64,000 nt of DNA from Sulfuritalea sp. (GTDB lineage: Bacteria > Pseudomonadota > Gammaproteobacteria > Burkholderiales > Rhodocyclaceae): the NCBI GenBank assembly GCA_030247575.1, contig JAOTRV010000018.1, forward strand, positions 19,907 to 83,906. Direction: 5' to 3'. Below the pieces are notes generated by a model that saw nothing but the letters and a program-made list of their open reading frames with translations, was not told the origin of the DNA and made no database searches. Shown here piece by piece: positions 48,176-57,700 of the stretch; within the stretch, counting starts at the first letter, position 1; every line of letters starts with the position of its first letter. The translations under genes and the position numbers were made by a program.

Positions 48176-49078
48176 CTATATTCCGCTGTCGCTGGGGTTG
48201 CTCAACAATTGCTTGAGCATGTCGCTCATCGGGATCCGCAAGCTGGTGTTTTTCGGAGGAATCGGCGACATGAACCACTTGTTGTAGAGCTTCTCGATCT
48301 CTCCGCTTTTCATCATCCCGATCAGCGTGGTGTCCACCAGTTTCTTGAATTCCGGATCGCCCTTGCGCAGGGCGATGCCATAGGGTTCGAAGCCGAAGTT
48401 CTCGTCCAGCAGCTTCAGCTTGTCCCTGTCGGGGGAATCCGCCAGCAAGCCCGCGAGAAGGGCATCGTCCAGCACAAAAGCATCGGCCTGCCGCGACACC
48501 ACCATGGCAAATGATTCGGTATGGGTCCGTGCGTTCTTGGGCCGCGCCGAGACATTGCGCGCTGCCAGTGCTGTCTTGACGAGACGCTCAGTGATCGTAC
48601 CTGCCGTGGTCACCACCACCTTGCCATCCAGTCCGGCAATCCGCTCGATGCCAGTGTCCCTGCGCGTCAGCGCCTTGACTCCCGACACAAAAGTCGTGAC
48701 CCCGAAGGCAACCTGTTGCTGGCGTATTTTCGTATTCGTCGTTGAGCCGCATTCGAGATCGATGGCGCCGGTCATCAGCATCAAGAGGCGCGAAGAACTC
48801 GTTACCGGTACCCACACGACTTTCACGGTGGGATCGTCGAGTTCATCCTTGATGGCATCGACGATCCGGTCGCATAGTTCCTTCGAGTAGCCCACCACTT
48901 CGTCGCCTACGAGGTAGGAAAAGGGAATCGAAGCCTCGCGATGGCCGACATAGATCGCACCGTACTCGCGAATCTTCTCCAAGGTCGAGCCGCTGTAGGC
49001 TTGCGCCCAAGCCGCCGGGGCCGACCCCAGCAATGCCAGCACGGCAATGACAAGACGCCACCGGCCCACGATGCTCAT
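48176..49078 (-). CDS. Periplasmic amino-acid-type solute-binding protein
   Basis: This 300-aa protein has a cleavable signal (about 1-25, ending APAAWAQA). The type II SBP_bac_3 fold follows (LEKIREYGAIYVGHREASIP, VTSSSRLLMLMTGAIDLECG, AIDLECGSTTNTKIRQQQVA), as in the glutamate/aspartate-binding GltI group. No ABC permease or ATPase genes are beside it. Instead its ATG overlaps the stop of the TolC-like gene (ATGA), so it is translated from the adhesin-secretion operon. It may be a ligand sensor or accessory factor rather than a transport component; that is inference. Confidence 0.85.
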   Translation of the reverse strand: MSIVGRWRLVIAVLALLGSAPAAWAQAYSGSTLEKIREYGAIYVGHREASIPFSYLVGDEVVGYSKELCDRIVDAIKDELDDPTVKVVWVPVTSSSRLLMLMTGAIDLECGSTTNTKIRQQQVAFGVTTFVSGVKALTRRDTGIERIAGLDGKVVVTTAGTITERLVKTALAARNVSARPKNARTHTESFAMVVSRQADAFVLDDALLAGLLADSPDRDKLKLLDENFGFEPYGIALRKGDPEFKKLVDTTLIGMMKSGEIEKLYNKWFMSPIPPKNTSLRIPMSDMLKQLLSNPSDSGI

Positions 49079-51252
49079 TTCCCGGACCTGTGCCGATCTG
49101 CGGCACGCGAAGAAAGCGACTGCATGGCCTCCCGCTCGATCAGCCACTCGCCGCCCAGCTTGACCCAGCGCAGGGCCTTTATCGTCGTATCGCTGTAACT
49201 GTCGGAACTGTAGCGCTGCTCGAACTCGGCGATAAAGACGTCCTTTGCCACCTCATTCAGGCGGAAGTTCCGCACCTCGACTTGAACCCGATCCGGCTTG
49301 GCGAGCCGCTGGGCCCGCTGTTTCTCCCAACTCGCCCGACTCGACCCATCAGCCGGCACAAAGGACGGCGCATAGAAACCGGTGTAGGCGGCATAGGCCT
49401 TGGCCGACCAGGCGGCGGCCCAAGCCTTGACCCGATCGGTGAGTATCCGCCCCTGCGATGGCGCAGGAGCCGTCTTCTTCCCCTCACCAGCCATCGGCGG
49501 CATCGTCTCGGCAGATGCGAGTCCCAGCGCAGTCGAGGCTGCCAAAGGCGGCATCGGCACTTCGAGTGTCGCCGGCGGCGGCCTCGATGCCTCCGATTCC
49601 TTCGGCGGCGCACCCAGCACCAGGGACGACAGAACGAGCGGTGATACTGCTTGTGCCGACGAGCCCTGAGTTCGGGGGGGCATCGGCGGCGGATAGGAAA
49701 GCGGAACTGGCGCGTTGCGGGATGACGGAACAGCGGGCGCTACAGACGGTGCAACCGGCAATGGCGGCGGCGCAACTGGACGCGGAACCCCGGTCGCATC
49801 ACCGGCTGGGCCAGAAGCATCCAGCAACGCCAGCGCCCGCACCGTCAGCGCGTCGAGATCGACCAGATAGTTTTTGGGCGCCTCCGGGGGACAAATATCC
49901 GACTCGACAACTGGCGTCAGTTCGCTGGCATCCGGCGCCTCCTCGTTATCGATCCGCTTCAATCCGAGAAACTGGAGCAGGCGACCGATTCCGGCCTGGG
50001 TACGCAAATACGCGAGCGCCAGATCCGCATCGGCATTGACGGCGGTGCGACGGGCGTTGAGGAGTTCATTCTCGGTATCCAGCAAGTCGAGCAGCGAGCG
50101 CTGGCCGATGTTGAACTGGGCCTTGTAGGCATCGCGGGTCTTTTCGATCGAACTGACCTGAAGATCGAGGTTGGCCAGTTGGGATCTCAATCGCAGCACA
50201 TCGTTGTAGGCGATCGACGTCGTCTGCCGAACGTCGCGACACGACTTGTCGCGCAGGTCCACCGCCAGACTCTTGCGATCGGCATAGGCCCGCTGGCGCG
50301 CCATGTCGGCACCGCCGTTGAACAGGTTGTAACTGAGGACGACTTCGGCGACATTGTTCTCCCGGCTACCGGTCACGCCCTGATAGTTGCCGGTATTCTC
50401 GTTGCGCACGCGCAGGTCGAGCTTGGGATGAAACGCGCTGCGGCGAAGCTCGACATCGTGCTGGGCCGATTCGACGTTTTCCAGCGACGCGCGCAGGGCC
50501 GGATTGGTCTTGAATGTCGCTTTCAGGGCCTCCTGCTCGCTGGCGGGATAGTCGGCTCCCAAACGGGCCGGCCCGAACATCACCGGCGGTGGCCGGTCGC
50601 CGACCAGACGCAGGAAGCGCGCCATCACGTCGTGCAGATTGGCCGCCTCGGTGGTCAGATTCAATTCGGCCAGCGCCAGACGTCCCGCGGCGTGCTCCAC
50701 ATCCACCCGCCGTCCGGCGCCGGCCTGCGCCCGGCGGAGCAACTGTTCATAGCTGGCGCGATGCTCGATGAAGTTGTTCTCGGCCAGAAACATCAACTGA
50801 CGATAGCGAATCACGTCGTAATACACGCGCCCGGCCTCCAGTGCGGCATTTTCCGCCGCGTCGAGCAGCTCGAAATAGCGCGTGAGTCGTGCCTTGTCCA
50901 GGCGCTTGACGTCGCTCGACGTCGCGAAGCCGTCGTACAACATCTGGTTCAGCGTCAGCGTGTAGCCGTTGCGGTTGTAGTCACGATCGGCAACCCCGGG
51001 CTGCCTCAGCTTTTCCCTGGCCGCCGCGGTGCTGTAATCGAGGCGAGGGAAAAACCCCGCCCGCGCCACGTCGACGTCGCCACCCGCCGCCTTGAACGCA
51101 TGCCATTTCGACAGCACTTCGGGGTTGGTCAGCACAACCTTCTGCGCGACCTCCCTCAGAGTCAAATGAGCAGCGGGTGCCGCGGCCGATTCCTCCGCCC
51201 GAAGGAAAAGCAAGGCGACCGCCAGCAAAAGGGCCTTCTGTGACACTCCCAT
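49075..51252 (-). CDS. TolC-family outer membrane protein with C-terminal Cds6-like extension
   Basis: The 725-aa protein has a signal peptide (to about residue 25), then a full TolC/LapE-type efflux domain (about 27-440) with repeated helical hairpins (VAQKVVLTNPEVLSKWHAFK; LSYNLFNGGADMARQRAYAD; ALAYLRTQAGIGRLLQFLGL). A Pro/Ala-rich linker (about 480-600) follows. The last 125 residues look like an NTF2-fold, Cds6-type domain (VKAWAAAWSAKAYAAYTGFY ... ALRWVKLGGEWLIEREAMQS). TolC proteins are normally about 450 aa, so the tail is extra. By position it should be the outer-membrane exit for the giant adhesin. It is divergent from lapG across a 108-base promoter region. Confidence 0.88.
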   Translation of the reverse strand: MGVSQKALLLAVALLFLRAEESAAAPAAHLTLREVAQKVVLTNPEVLSKWHAFKAAGGDVDVARAGFFPRLDYSTAAAREKLRQPGVADRDYNRNGYTLTLNQMLYDGFATSSDVKRLDKARLTRYFELLDAAENAALEAGRVYYDVIRYRQLMFLAENNFIEHRASYEQLLRRAQAGAGRRVDVEHAAGRLALAELNLTTEAANLHDVMARFLRLVGDRPPPVMFGPARLGADYPASEQEALKATFKTNPALRASLENVESAQHDVELRRSAFHPKLDLRVRNENTGNYQGVTGSRENNVAEVVLSYNLFNGGADMARQRAYADRKSLAVDLRDKSCRDVRQTTSIAYNDVLRLRSQLANLDLQVSSIEKTRDAYKAQFNIGQRSLLDLLDTENELLNARRTAVNADADLALAYLRTQAGIGRLLQFLGLKRIDNEEAPDASELTPVVESDICPPEAPKNYLVDLDALTVRALALLDASGPAGDATGVPRPVAPPPLPVAPSVAPAVPSSRNAPVPLSYPPPMPPRTQGSSAQAVSPLVLSSLVLGAPPKESEASRPPPATLEVPMPPLAASTALGLASAETMPPMAGEGKKTAPAPSQGRILTDRVKAWAAAWSAKAYAAYTGFYAPSFVPADGSSRASWEKQRAQRLAKPDRVQVEVRNFRLNEVAKDVFIAEFEQRYSSDSYSDTTIKALRWVKLGGEWLIEREAMQSLSSRAADRHRSGK

Positions 51253-51273
51253 CCCGGTAATTTCAATCCCAAT

Positions 51274-51300
51274 GCATGACTCGAGTCATGCGATTATAGT
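51274..51300. promoter_or_regulatory. 18-bp palindrome next to a TATAGT box in the tolC-lapG gap
   Basis: A perfect palindrome GCATGACTCGAGTCATGC (51274-51291) is followed three bases later by TATAGT (51295-51300), a good rightward -10. The -35 place, inside the palindrome, does not match TTGACA, which suggests a promoter under a dimeric regulator. It lies between the divergent tolC-like and lapG genes and could control both. Confidence 0.5.
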
Positions 51301-51360
51301 TAGCAGCATTCTCTTCGCAAGCGGCGAATCATAACCCACAAACCTGCCCACTTCCGGCCT

Positions 51361-52026
51361 ATGCCTTGGTATCGCTGCGTCTTGCCATACCTGGCAGCTG
51401 CTTTGACCGTGTCGGCCGTCGCCGCCTATGACTTCGATCGCCTGCAGGAACGACTCAAGACACGCTTTGGCCCGACGCGGGTATCTCTGCTGCGCGACTG
51501 GCACGAGATGCTCGCCGGATCCAGGTCGCTGAACGAAAACGCAAAGCTGAAGAAGGTCAACGACTTCGTCAATCGACATATCGCGTTCGAGGACGACATG
51601 TCGGTCTGGAACCGGAGCGACTATTGGACCACCCCCCTGGAAGCCATCGGCCAGGGACGTGGCGACTGCGAGGATTTGGCGATCATCAAGTATTACTCGC
51701 TCAAGGATGCAGGCATCCCGCTGGCCAAACTGCGTCTGGTATACGTCAAGGCCACACTGAAAGGACCGTACGGTCCCTATCTGCAAGCGCACATGGTACT
51801 GGCCTATTACCCTACTCCGACCGCGGAGCCGCTGGTGCTTGACAGCCTCAGTCCCGAAATCAAGCCGGCCTCGCAACGCGGCGACCTGCACCCGGTATTC
51901 AGCTTCAACAGCGAGGCCATCTGGACCGGCGTCGCCGGTAATGCCGCCAGGGGTTCGGCCGGGACTGGCCAGCTTTCGCGCTGGCAGGACCTGCTGCAGC
52001 GAGCGCGGAACGAAGGATTCGATTGA
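51361..52026 (+). CDS. lapG: LapG-type periplasmic cysteine protease
   Basis: The 221-aa transglutaminase-like cysteine protease (BTLCP/DUF920) has a signal sequence at the start and the full catalytic triad: Cys103 in GRGDCEDLAIIKYYSL, His144 in LQAHMVLAYY and Asp161 in LVLDSLSPEI. LapG cleaves giant adhesins after a double-Ala site near their N-terminus, releasing them from the outer-membrane pore; it needs Ca2+. It is followed by lapD (36 bases apart), which sequesters it. I start at ATG 51361, the first codon of a plausible signal peptide. Confidence 0.93.
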   Translation: MPWYRCVLPYLAAALTVSAVAAYDFDRLQERLKTRFGPTRVSLLRDWHEMLAGSRSLNENAKLKKVNDFVNRHIAFEDDMSVWNRSDYWTTPLEAIGQGRGDCEDLAIIKYYSLKDAGIPLAKLRLVYVKATLKGPYGPYLQAHMVLAYYPTPTAEPLVLDSLSPEIKPASQRGDLHPVFSFNSEAIWTGVAGNAARGSAGTGQLSRWQDLLQRARNEGFD

Positions 52027-52062
52027 TCATGCAAGACACCGGAACGTAAGGAAGGAAGCGCC

Positions 52063-53997
52063 ATGTCCATGTATCGCCAACTATGGCTTGCCATCATCCT
52101 CAGCATGCTGCTCGCGCTGGCGGGCAGCCTGCTCGCCTCGCTGCTGTCGGCTCGCGCCTATCTCGAACAGCAATTGACCATGAAGAATCAAGACAATGCG
52201 TCGGCTCTGGCTTTGTCCTTGAGCCAGCAGAATCCGGATGCGGTAACGGTCGAACTGACTGCGGCAGCTCTGTTCGACAGGGGCCATTACGAATCCATAC
52301 GGATTCGCGACCCGCAGGGCAAACCAATTGTGAACCTGGTAGCCCCGGCAGGGAATCCGGGCGCCCCGGCGTGGTTCGTGGAGCGCGTGCCGATCAACGC
52401 CGATCCCGGCGAAGCGCAGATCACCAGCGGCTGGAAGCAATTCGGCACCGTCGAACTGGTCAGCAACCGCCGCTTTGCCTACGAGGCGCTCTGGGCCAGC
52501 ACCCAAACCATGGTTGCCGCACTGACGCTGGCAAGCATCATCGGCGGCTATCTGGGCAGCCTGATCCTGCGGCGTCTGCGCCGTCCCCTGCAGGCGGTCA
52601 TCGACCAGGCGAAGGCGATCACCGATCGACGCTTCATTTCCATCCCGGAACCGGACGTTCCCGAGTTGCGGCAACTCGCGATCGCGATGAACGCGACCGT
52701 CGCGCGACTCAATGCGATGTTCGAGGAGGAGGCGGCGCGACTGGAGACCTTGCGTCGCGAAGCCAATTGCGACCGCCTGACCGGACTGGCAAACCGTGAA
52801 TTCTTCATCTCCCGCTTGCGCACTGTGCTGGAAGGCGAGATCTCGACCGGCGGCACCCTGTTCCTGATTCGTGTCGCCGATCTGATCGGGATCAACAAGC
52901 GGCACGGGCGGGAGGTCACGGATGACATGCTGCGGCGGTTTGGCGAGACAGTCGGCGACGGCTGTGCGGCGAATGCGGAAAGCCTCGCTGCACGCATGAA
53001 CGGAGCAGACTTTGCGCTGCTGCTGCCGGGGCAGATTGCCACCCGCGCAAATGCGGAGATTCTGCTGCAGGCCTTGATCAAGACCATGGCTCCCTTTGTC
53101 GATGGCGGCCCCTCGGCCTATATCGGCATGGGCATCTTCAAACAGGGCACCGGACTGCGCGAGCTTCTGTCGCAGACCGACGCAGCGCTGATTGCGGCCG
53201 AGGCCGAAGGCGTCAATGCCATTCGGGAAGCTGCGATCGAGGCCGATGCCGACACGCCGATGAGCGCCGACGAATGGGCGCAGATCATCATCCGGGCGGT
53301 CGATCGGCAGTGGGTGCGCCTGGTCTCGTTTCCGGTCGTGGACATGCAGGGCCGGTTGCTGCATGTCGAATGTCCGCTGCGACTGAAGTGCGACGCGGCG
53401 GGCGAGTGGCTTCCGGCCGGCCGCTTCCTGCCCGTTGCCGAACGCCTTGGCCTTTCGCCGGAACTGGATTTGGCGGCAGTGGCATTGGGCCTCGCAGAGC
53501 TTGAGCAGCAGCCCGCGCTGAAAGGCCTGGGCATCAACCTGTCGGCCAGTTCGCTGACCGCGCCCGGCTTCCAGCAAAAGCTTGAGGCCCTTCTGACCGC
53601 GCACCGCAAGGCTGCGGTCCGGCTCTGGATCGAGGTCGCCGAAACAGGGGTCCTGAAGAATGTCGACGCCTTCCGCAGTTTGTGCAAGCTTCTCGGAACC
53701 TATCGCTGCCAAGTGGGGGTCGAACACTTCGGGCGACAGTTCAGCCAGATCGGGCAGTTGCATGATCTCGGGCTGAACTACATCAAGGTGGATGCCAGCT
53801 TTACCCGCCGTCTCGATACCAACCCCGGCAACCAGGCCTTCGGCAAGGGAATCAGCTCGATCGCGCACAACATGGGCCTGCTGGTCATCGCCGAAGGTGT
53901 GGCGAGCGAATCCGAGTTCCCCCTGTTGAGTGAGGTAGGATTCGATGGCGCGACCGGCCCCGGAGTGAAGGTCGCCGACAACGAGCCCGAACGATGA
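52063..53997 (+). CDS. lapD: LapD-type c-di-GMP receptor (degenerate GGDEF-EAL)
   Basis: The 644-aa inner-membrane protein starts with a membrane helix (about 6-27), then the LapD/MoxY-like periplasmic output domain (about 28-150). A second helix (about 148-170), a HAMP domain with RRLRRPLQAVIDQAKAITDR, a degenerate GGDEF (NGADF at about 311 where active cyclases have GGDEF) and a degenerate EAL domain (HVECPLRL at about 433 in place of the EAL motif) follow. Both catalytic sites are lost, as in known LapD, which binds c-di-GMP at the EAL domain and traps LapG. The pair with lapG and the adhesin is the classical layout. Confidence 0.94.
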   Translation: MSMYRQLWLAIILSMLLALAGSLLASLLSARAYLEQQLTMKNQDNASALALSLSQQNPDAVTVELTAAALFDRGHYESIRIRDPQGKPIVNLVAPAGNPGAPAWFVERVPINADPGEAQITSGWKQFGTVELVSNRRFAYEALWASTQTMVAALTLASIIGGYLGSLILRRLRRPLQAVIDQAKAITDRRFISIPEPDVPELRQLAIAMNATVARLNAMFEEEAARLETLRREANCDRLTGLANREFFISRLRTVLEGEISTGGTLFLIRVADLIGINKRHGREVTDDMLRRFGETVGDGCAANAESLAARMNGADFALLLPGQIATRANAEILLQALIKTMAPFVDGGPSAYIGMGIFKQGTGLRELLSQTDAALIAAEAEGVNAIREAAIEADADTPMSADEWAQIIIRAVDRQWVRLVSFPVVDMQGRLLHVECPLRLKCDAAGEWLPAGRFLPVAERLGLSPELDLAAVALGLAELEQQPALKGLGINLSASSLTAPGFQQKLEALLTAHRKAAVRLWIEVAETGVLKNVDAFRSLCKLLGTYRCQVGVEHFGRQFSQIGQLHDLGLNYIKVDASFTRRLDTNPGNQAFGKGISSIAHNMGLLVIAEGVASESEFPLLSEVGFDGATGPGVKVADNEPER

Positions 53998-54010
53998 TCC
54001 ACTGCCCCCT

Positions 54011-54033
54011 GCCCCCTTCGTCAGAAAGGGGGC
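54011..54033 (+). other. GC-rich hairpin after lapD
   Basis: GCCCCCTT / AAGGGGGC with a seven-base loop lies 14 bases after the lapD stop. There is no clear T-run; it may slow or stop transcription before the next gene. Confidence 0.4.
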
Positions 54034-54109
54034 GACTTATGGTTCAGCCGCTGCGCGGCATCCTGTTACTTGGCCTGTCGCCTCCTTGGGACAGCCCGAC
54101 GGAGGCGAC

Positions 54110-54652
54110 ATGAGCAAACCGCCGCGGCTGGAGCAGTTCAACGCCAGCTTTGTTTCCGAGCAGGACAGGCTGCTGCTGCGCGTTCGCAGCAGCGACGACG
54201 CCGAATACCGGTTCTGGATCACGCGCCGCTACCTGGCTCTGTTGTGGCCGATGCTGATGAAAATGGCCGATGCATTCAGCAGCCGCAAAGCGCCCGGCGA
54301 TCCGCTAACGAGGAACACATTGGCCGAACTGGCTCACGGCGAAGCGGTCAGCAAGGCGGATTTCGGCAGCGCGTACCAGGACGGGTCGATATTCCCGCTC
54401 GGAGAAGAACCCGTCCTCCTCGCCCGCATCACGGTGAAACCCCTTGCGGGCGACACCCAGACACTGACACTTTTGCCGCAGCACGGTCAGGGCATCAACC
54501 TCGAGCTGGACGAAAAGCTGGTGCATATTCTGGCGCGCCTGCTGCAGGAAGCGGCGGCCGCTGCGGATTGGGGGCTCAACCTGCGCGTGACGACCGGCGC
54601 CACGACCACCCCCGAGGCGACAGACCCGACCGCACCCCGGTTGTTGCACTGA
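54110..54652 (+). CDS. 180-aa hypothetical protein between lapD and the adhesin gene
   Basis: This cytoplasmic-looking protein starts MSKPPRLEQFNASFVSEQDR with GGAGG 5 bases upstream. Features are RFWITRRYLALLWPMLMKMA (about 41-60, a hydrophobic helix in a soluble context), VLLARITVKPLAGDTQTLTL and NLELDEKLVHILARLLQEAA, ending in a Thr/Pro tail. It has no signal peptide, no cysteines and no motif I can assign. Its place between lapD and the convergent adhesin suggests a part in adhesin expression or secretion, for example as a cytoplasmic chaperone; that is inference from context only. Confidence 0.65.
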   Translation: MSKPPRLEQFNASFVSEQDRLLLRVRSSDDAEYRFWITRRYLALLWPMLMKMADAFSSRKAPGDPLTRNTLAELAHGEAVSKADFGSAYQDGSIFPLGEEPVLLARITVKPLAGDTQTLTLLPQHGQGINLELDEKLVHILARLLQEAAAAADWGLNLRVTTGATTTPEATDPTAPRLLH

Positions 54653-54687
54653 AAGTATCCACAACGGCCGACCCGGCATAAAACCCT

Positions 54688-54719
54688 GCAGTCGACGCCG
54701 TAGTACCAGCGTCGACTGC
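54688..54719 (-). terminator. Terminator of the adhesin gene
   Basis: A perfect 11-bp stem GCAGTCGACGC / GCGTCGACTGC with a 10-base loop is followed on the minus strand by AGGGTTTTATG. It lies 13 bases past the adhesin stop, between convergent genes. Confidence 0.7.
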
Positions 54720-54731
54720 CGCCAACCCGCG

Positions 54732-57700
54732 TCAGTCGGTATTGAGCTTTCCTTTCGTCAGCAAGTCCTGAATCACCTGCTGGTCGGTGGTCAAGGTACC
54801 GATCAGATCGACTCCGGACAGCAGAATCTTCTGATCCTCTGCCCCGATGACCGTGGCAGACGGCGCGCCAACGGCGTGGGAATCGGCGGCGAAGCCCCCG
54901 GTCGTGCTGATGTGCACGATGGTATCGGCGCCGGACTTTTCAAAATGCAGGAAGTCCGCCAGATTGTCCTGTCCCAGCAGGGTGCCTGCCGACTCGCCCG
55001 TCAGAAGATCGCGCAGCTCCAGCACATCCCCGCCCGCGGAACGGGCGGCAACGCCGAAGTTGGTTACCGTATCGGTAACCGGCGCTCCCGCCGCGCCGCC
55101 GTCGTTGAACTTCCATGCGAAGATGTCTGTCGCCAGATCCCCCAGGCCGCCATCGAGGACATCTGTGCCCTGCCCGCCGGCAAGGTAATCGCTTCCCGCG
55201 CCGCCGCTCAGGCTGTCGTTGCCGGCACCGCCATCCAGGCGGTCGTCGCCCGTGCCGCCGGTCAGGGTATCCGCGCCCAAATTACCGAACGCAAAGTCCG
55301 AGTTCGCCGTACCGGCGAAGGTGTTGGCGGCCGCGGTCCCCTCGTAGGCGCTGGAGATGCTGACCAGGTTGAGAACCTGATCGATCTGATGAACGCCGTT
55401 GGTCGCGGTGATGTCGATCATCGCCGACTGTACAGCCGTCACCCCGGTCACGGTCAACGGACTGTCGAAGCTCCAGTTCGAAATATCGATGATGTTGGTG
55501 ACACCGGTGCTGGTGGCGGTATGGCCACTGTCGTCGCTGAGGACCCAGCCGCTCTGCAAGCCCTTGACGACGAGCGTATCGAAGGCGCGCGCCGTGACAT
55601 CGAACTGGAAGCTCGTGCCGTCGTTGGCGATACCGACATCGTGGTGATTGAGTTCGATCTCCCGGATCGAACGCACCTGCTCATTGGTAAGGACGCTGCT
55701 GTATATCCGCAGATCGTCGATGGCGGCATTCAGGTACTTGTCGTTGTCTATCCGGCGCGAAAAGTCGGCATTGACTCCGTTTGTAAAGCCGATGCCGAAC
55801 ACGTTGGTGATCGTCCCCTGGAGGCCGCCTGCGGTCACCGTGCTCTCGAGAACCCCGTCGACCCACATCTGCGTCTGCCCGGTGGTGGCGTTGCGGGTCA
55901 TGGCGACGAAGTGCCAGTTGTTGTCGGCAATGACCGTGGTGCTCTTGGCGCCCGCGGTATCGCCCACGTTCAACGCAATATGCCCGGCATTGTCGATCCA
56001 GCCCCATTGCGCATCGTTGACCGCGCCGTTCTGCTCGGAGCCTATGACGCTAGGCCGGTTCCAGCCGATGTCGGTGCCGCCGAACTGGCCCGGGTCGGTC
56101 GCGAGGTTTTGCGCGGTCTTGATCCAGAAGGTGACCGTGGCGTTCTGCGTGATCGGGTTCAACTCGATCGGGTCGACCGACAGCGAGGCGCCCTTGCCGT
56201 CGAACTGCAAGGCGGTGGCGGAGGTTCCTGCATGGCCGGCGACCCAGGTCGGCGAGGCGTTGCCGTTGGTGGTATTGGCATCCGACAGGGTGCCGACGAT
56301 GCCGCGGAACTCGTTCAAGGCCGGCACGCCGAATCCCTCGTCGAAAGTCCATTGACCCACCGGCCGTACCTGCAGGATGGGCGCGCTGTCGAGGTCGAGA
56401 ATCGTGGCCGTGCCGGTGGCGACCGAATTGAGCGTCGGCCCGGAAGAAATCGTGGCCTTGAGGGTGAAGGTCTCCGAACCTTCGATGCTGCCGTCGATGG
56501 TCGTCGTCGCGCGCACCAGAATGTTGGATTTTCCGGAAGCGATGACCATGGCCCCGGTGTAGTCGGTCCAGGTCGTGCCGCCGTTCACCGAGTACTGCAG
56601 CCCCGTGCCGTAGTCGGCGCCTGTCGCGGTGCCGTTGGTGGTCTCCAGTACCACGGTCGCATCGCTGTTGAGCTGGGCGCCGAGGCGGATGTCGAACACC
56701 GCATAGTCGCCCTCGACGATGGTCGTGTCATTGACCACCGCCAGCAGCGGCGGATCGCCGGCCGCCATGCCCTGCTGGAAGATATGGAAGGTCAGCGTCT
56801 GCGAATTGGTGGCGGTCGAGTTGTTCGAACCCTCGGTCGCCGTCACATTGACGCCCAGATCGACCCTGCCGGAATAATCTTCCGGGAACATCAGGTAGGC
56901 GGTGGCCAGCGCACTGTAGGGCACCGTCACCTGTCCGTTGATCGGACTGTAGGTGGTGCCGCCATTCACGATGCGCGATCCGCCCGGCATGTTGGTGATG
57001 ACCACCGAGAGTGTTTCGGAACCGTCGCTATCCACCAGCGCGGCAGTGATCTTGCCGGCCAGCGAGATACGGGTCACCGTGCCGTAGCTGGGACTCAGGT
57101 AGTTGTCCTGCATCGCACCCTGGGCTTCGATCAGGCGCAAATCGTCGAAATATCCGCCAACGCCGTTGCCGGTCTCCGGCGAAGTGGTGCGAATCGCGAT
57201 GGTATGGCTGCCCGTGGTCGTGAAATTGAAGCCGGTGCGCACCGCCTGCCACACCAGGCTCGAACTGGTCGCGGATGTCGTGGAGGTATAGGTTCCGACC
57301 ACCACGCCATCCACCAGCACCTGGAAGCCGGTATTGGCCGTCGGCGCTGCATCCGGAGCGTAATTGAGGGCCAGTTGATACACCTTGCTCGTATCGGTCA
57401 CGTTGATGGTGCGCGTGATCGCCGGCGTCTCGTAACCCCCGGCGTTCAGGGCGTTGTCCAGATGCAGGAACACGCGCTGGCCGTCGGTACCCGTGGAGCT
57501 GCCGAGCATGCCGGCGGCGGTATACAAGGTACTGGTGTTCGAATTGAATATCTGGTCGCCGTCGCCGTTGAAATAGAACTGGTCGGTTCCCGCCGTATCC
57601 GCAACCCCGCCCGCTCCGGCAGCGGTGGGGGTAGTCAGCGACCAGCCTTCGATTGCGGCCGTTCCCTTGGCGTGCGTCGCGTTGTTGCTGTCGTTCGCCG

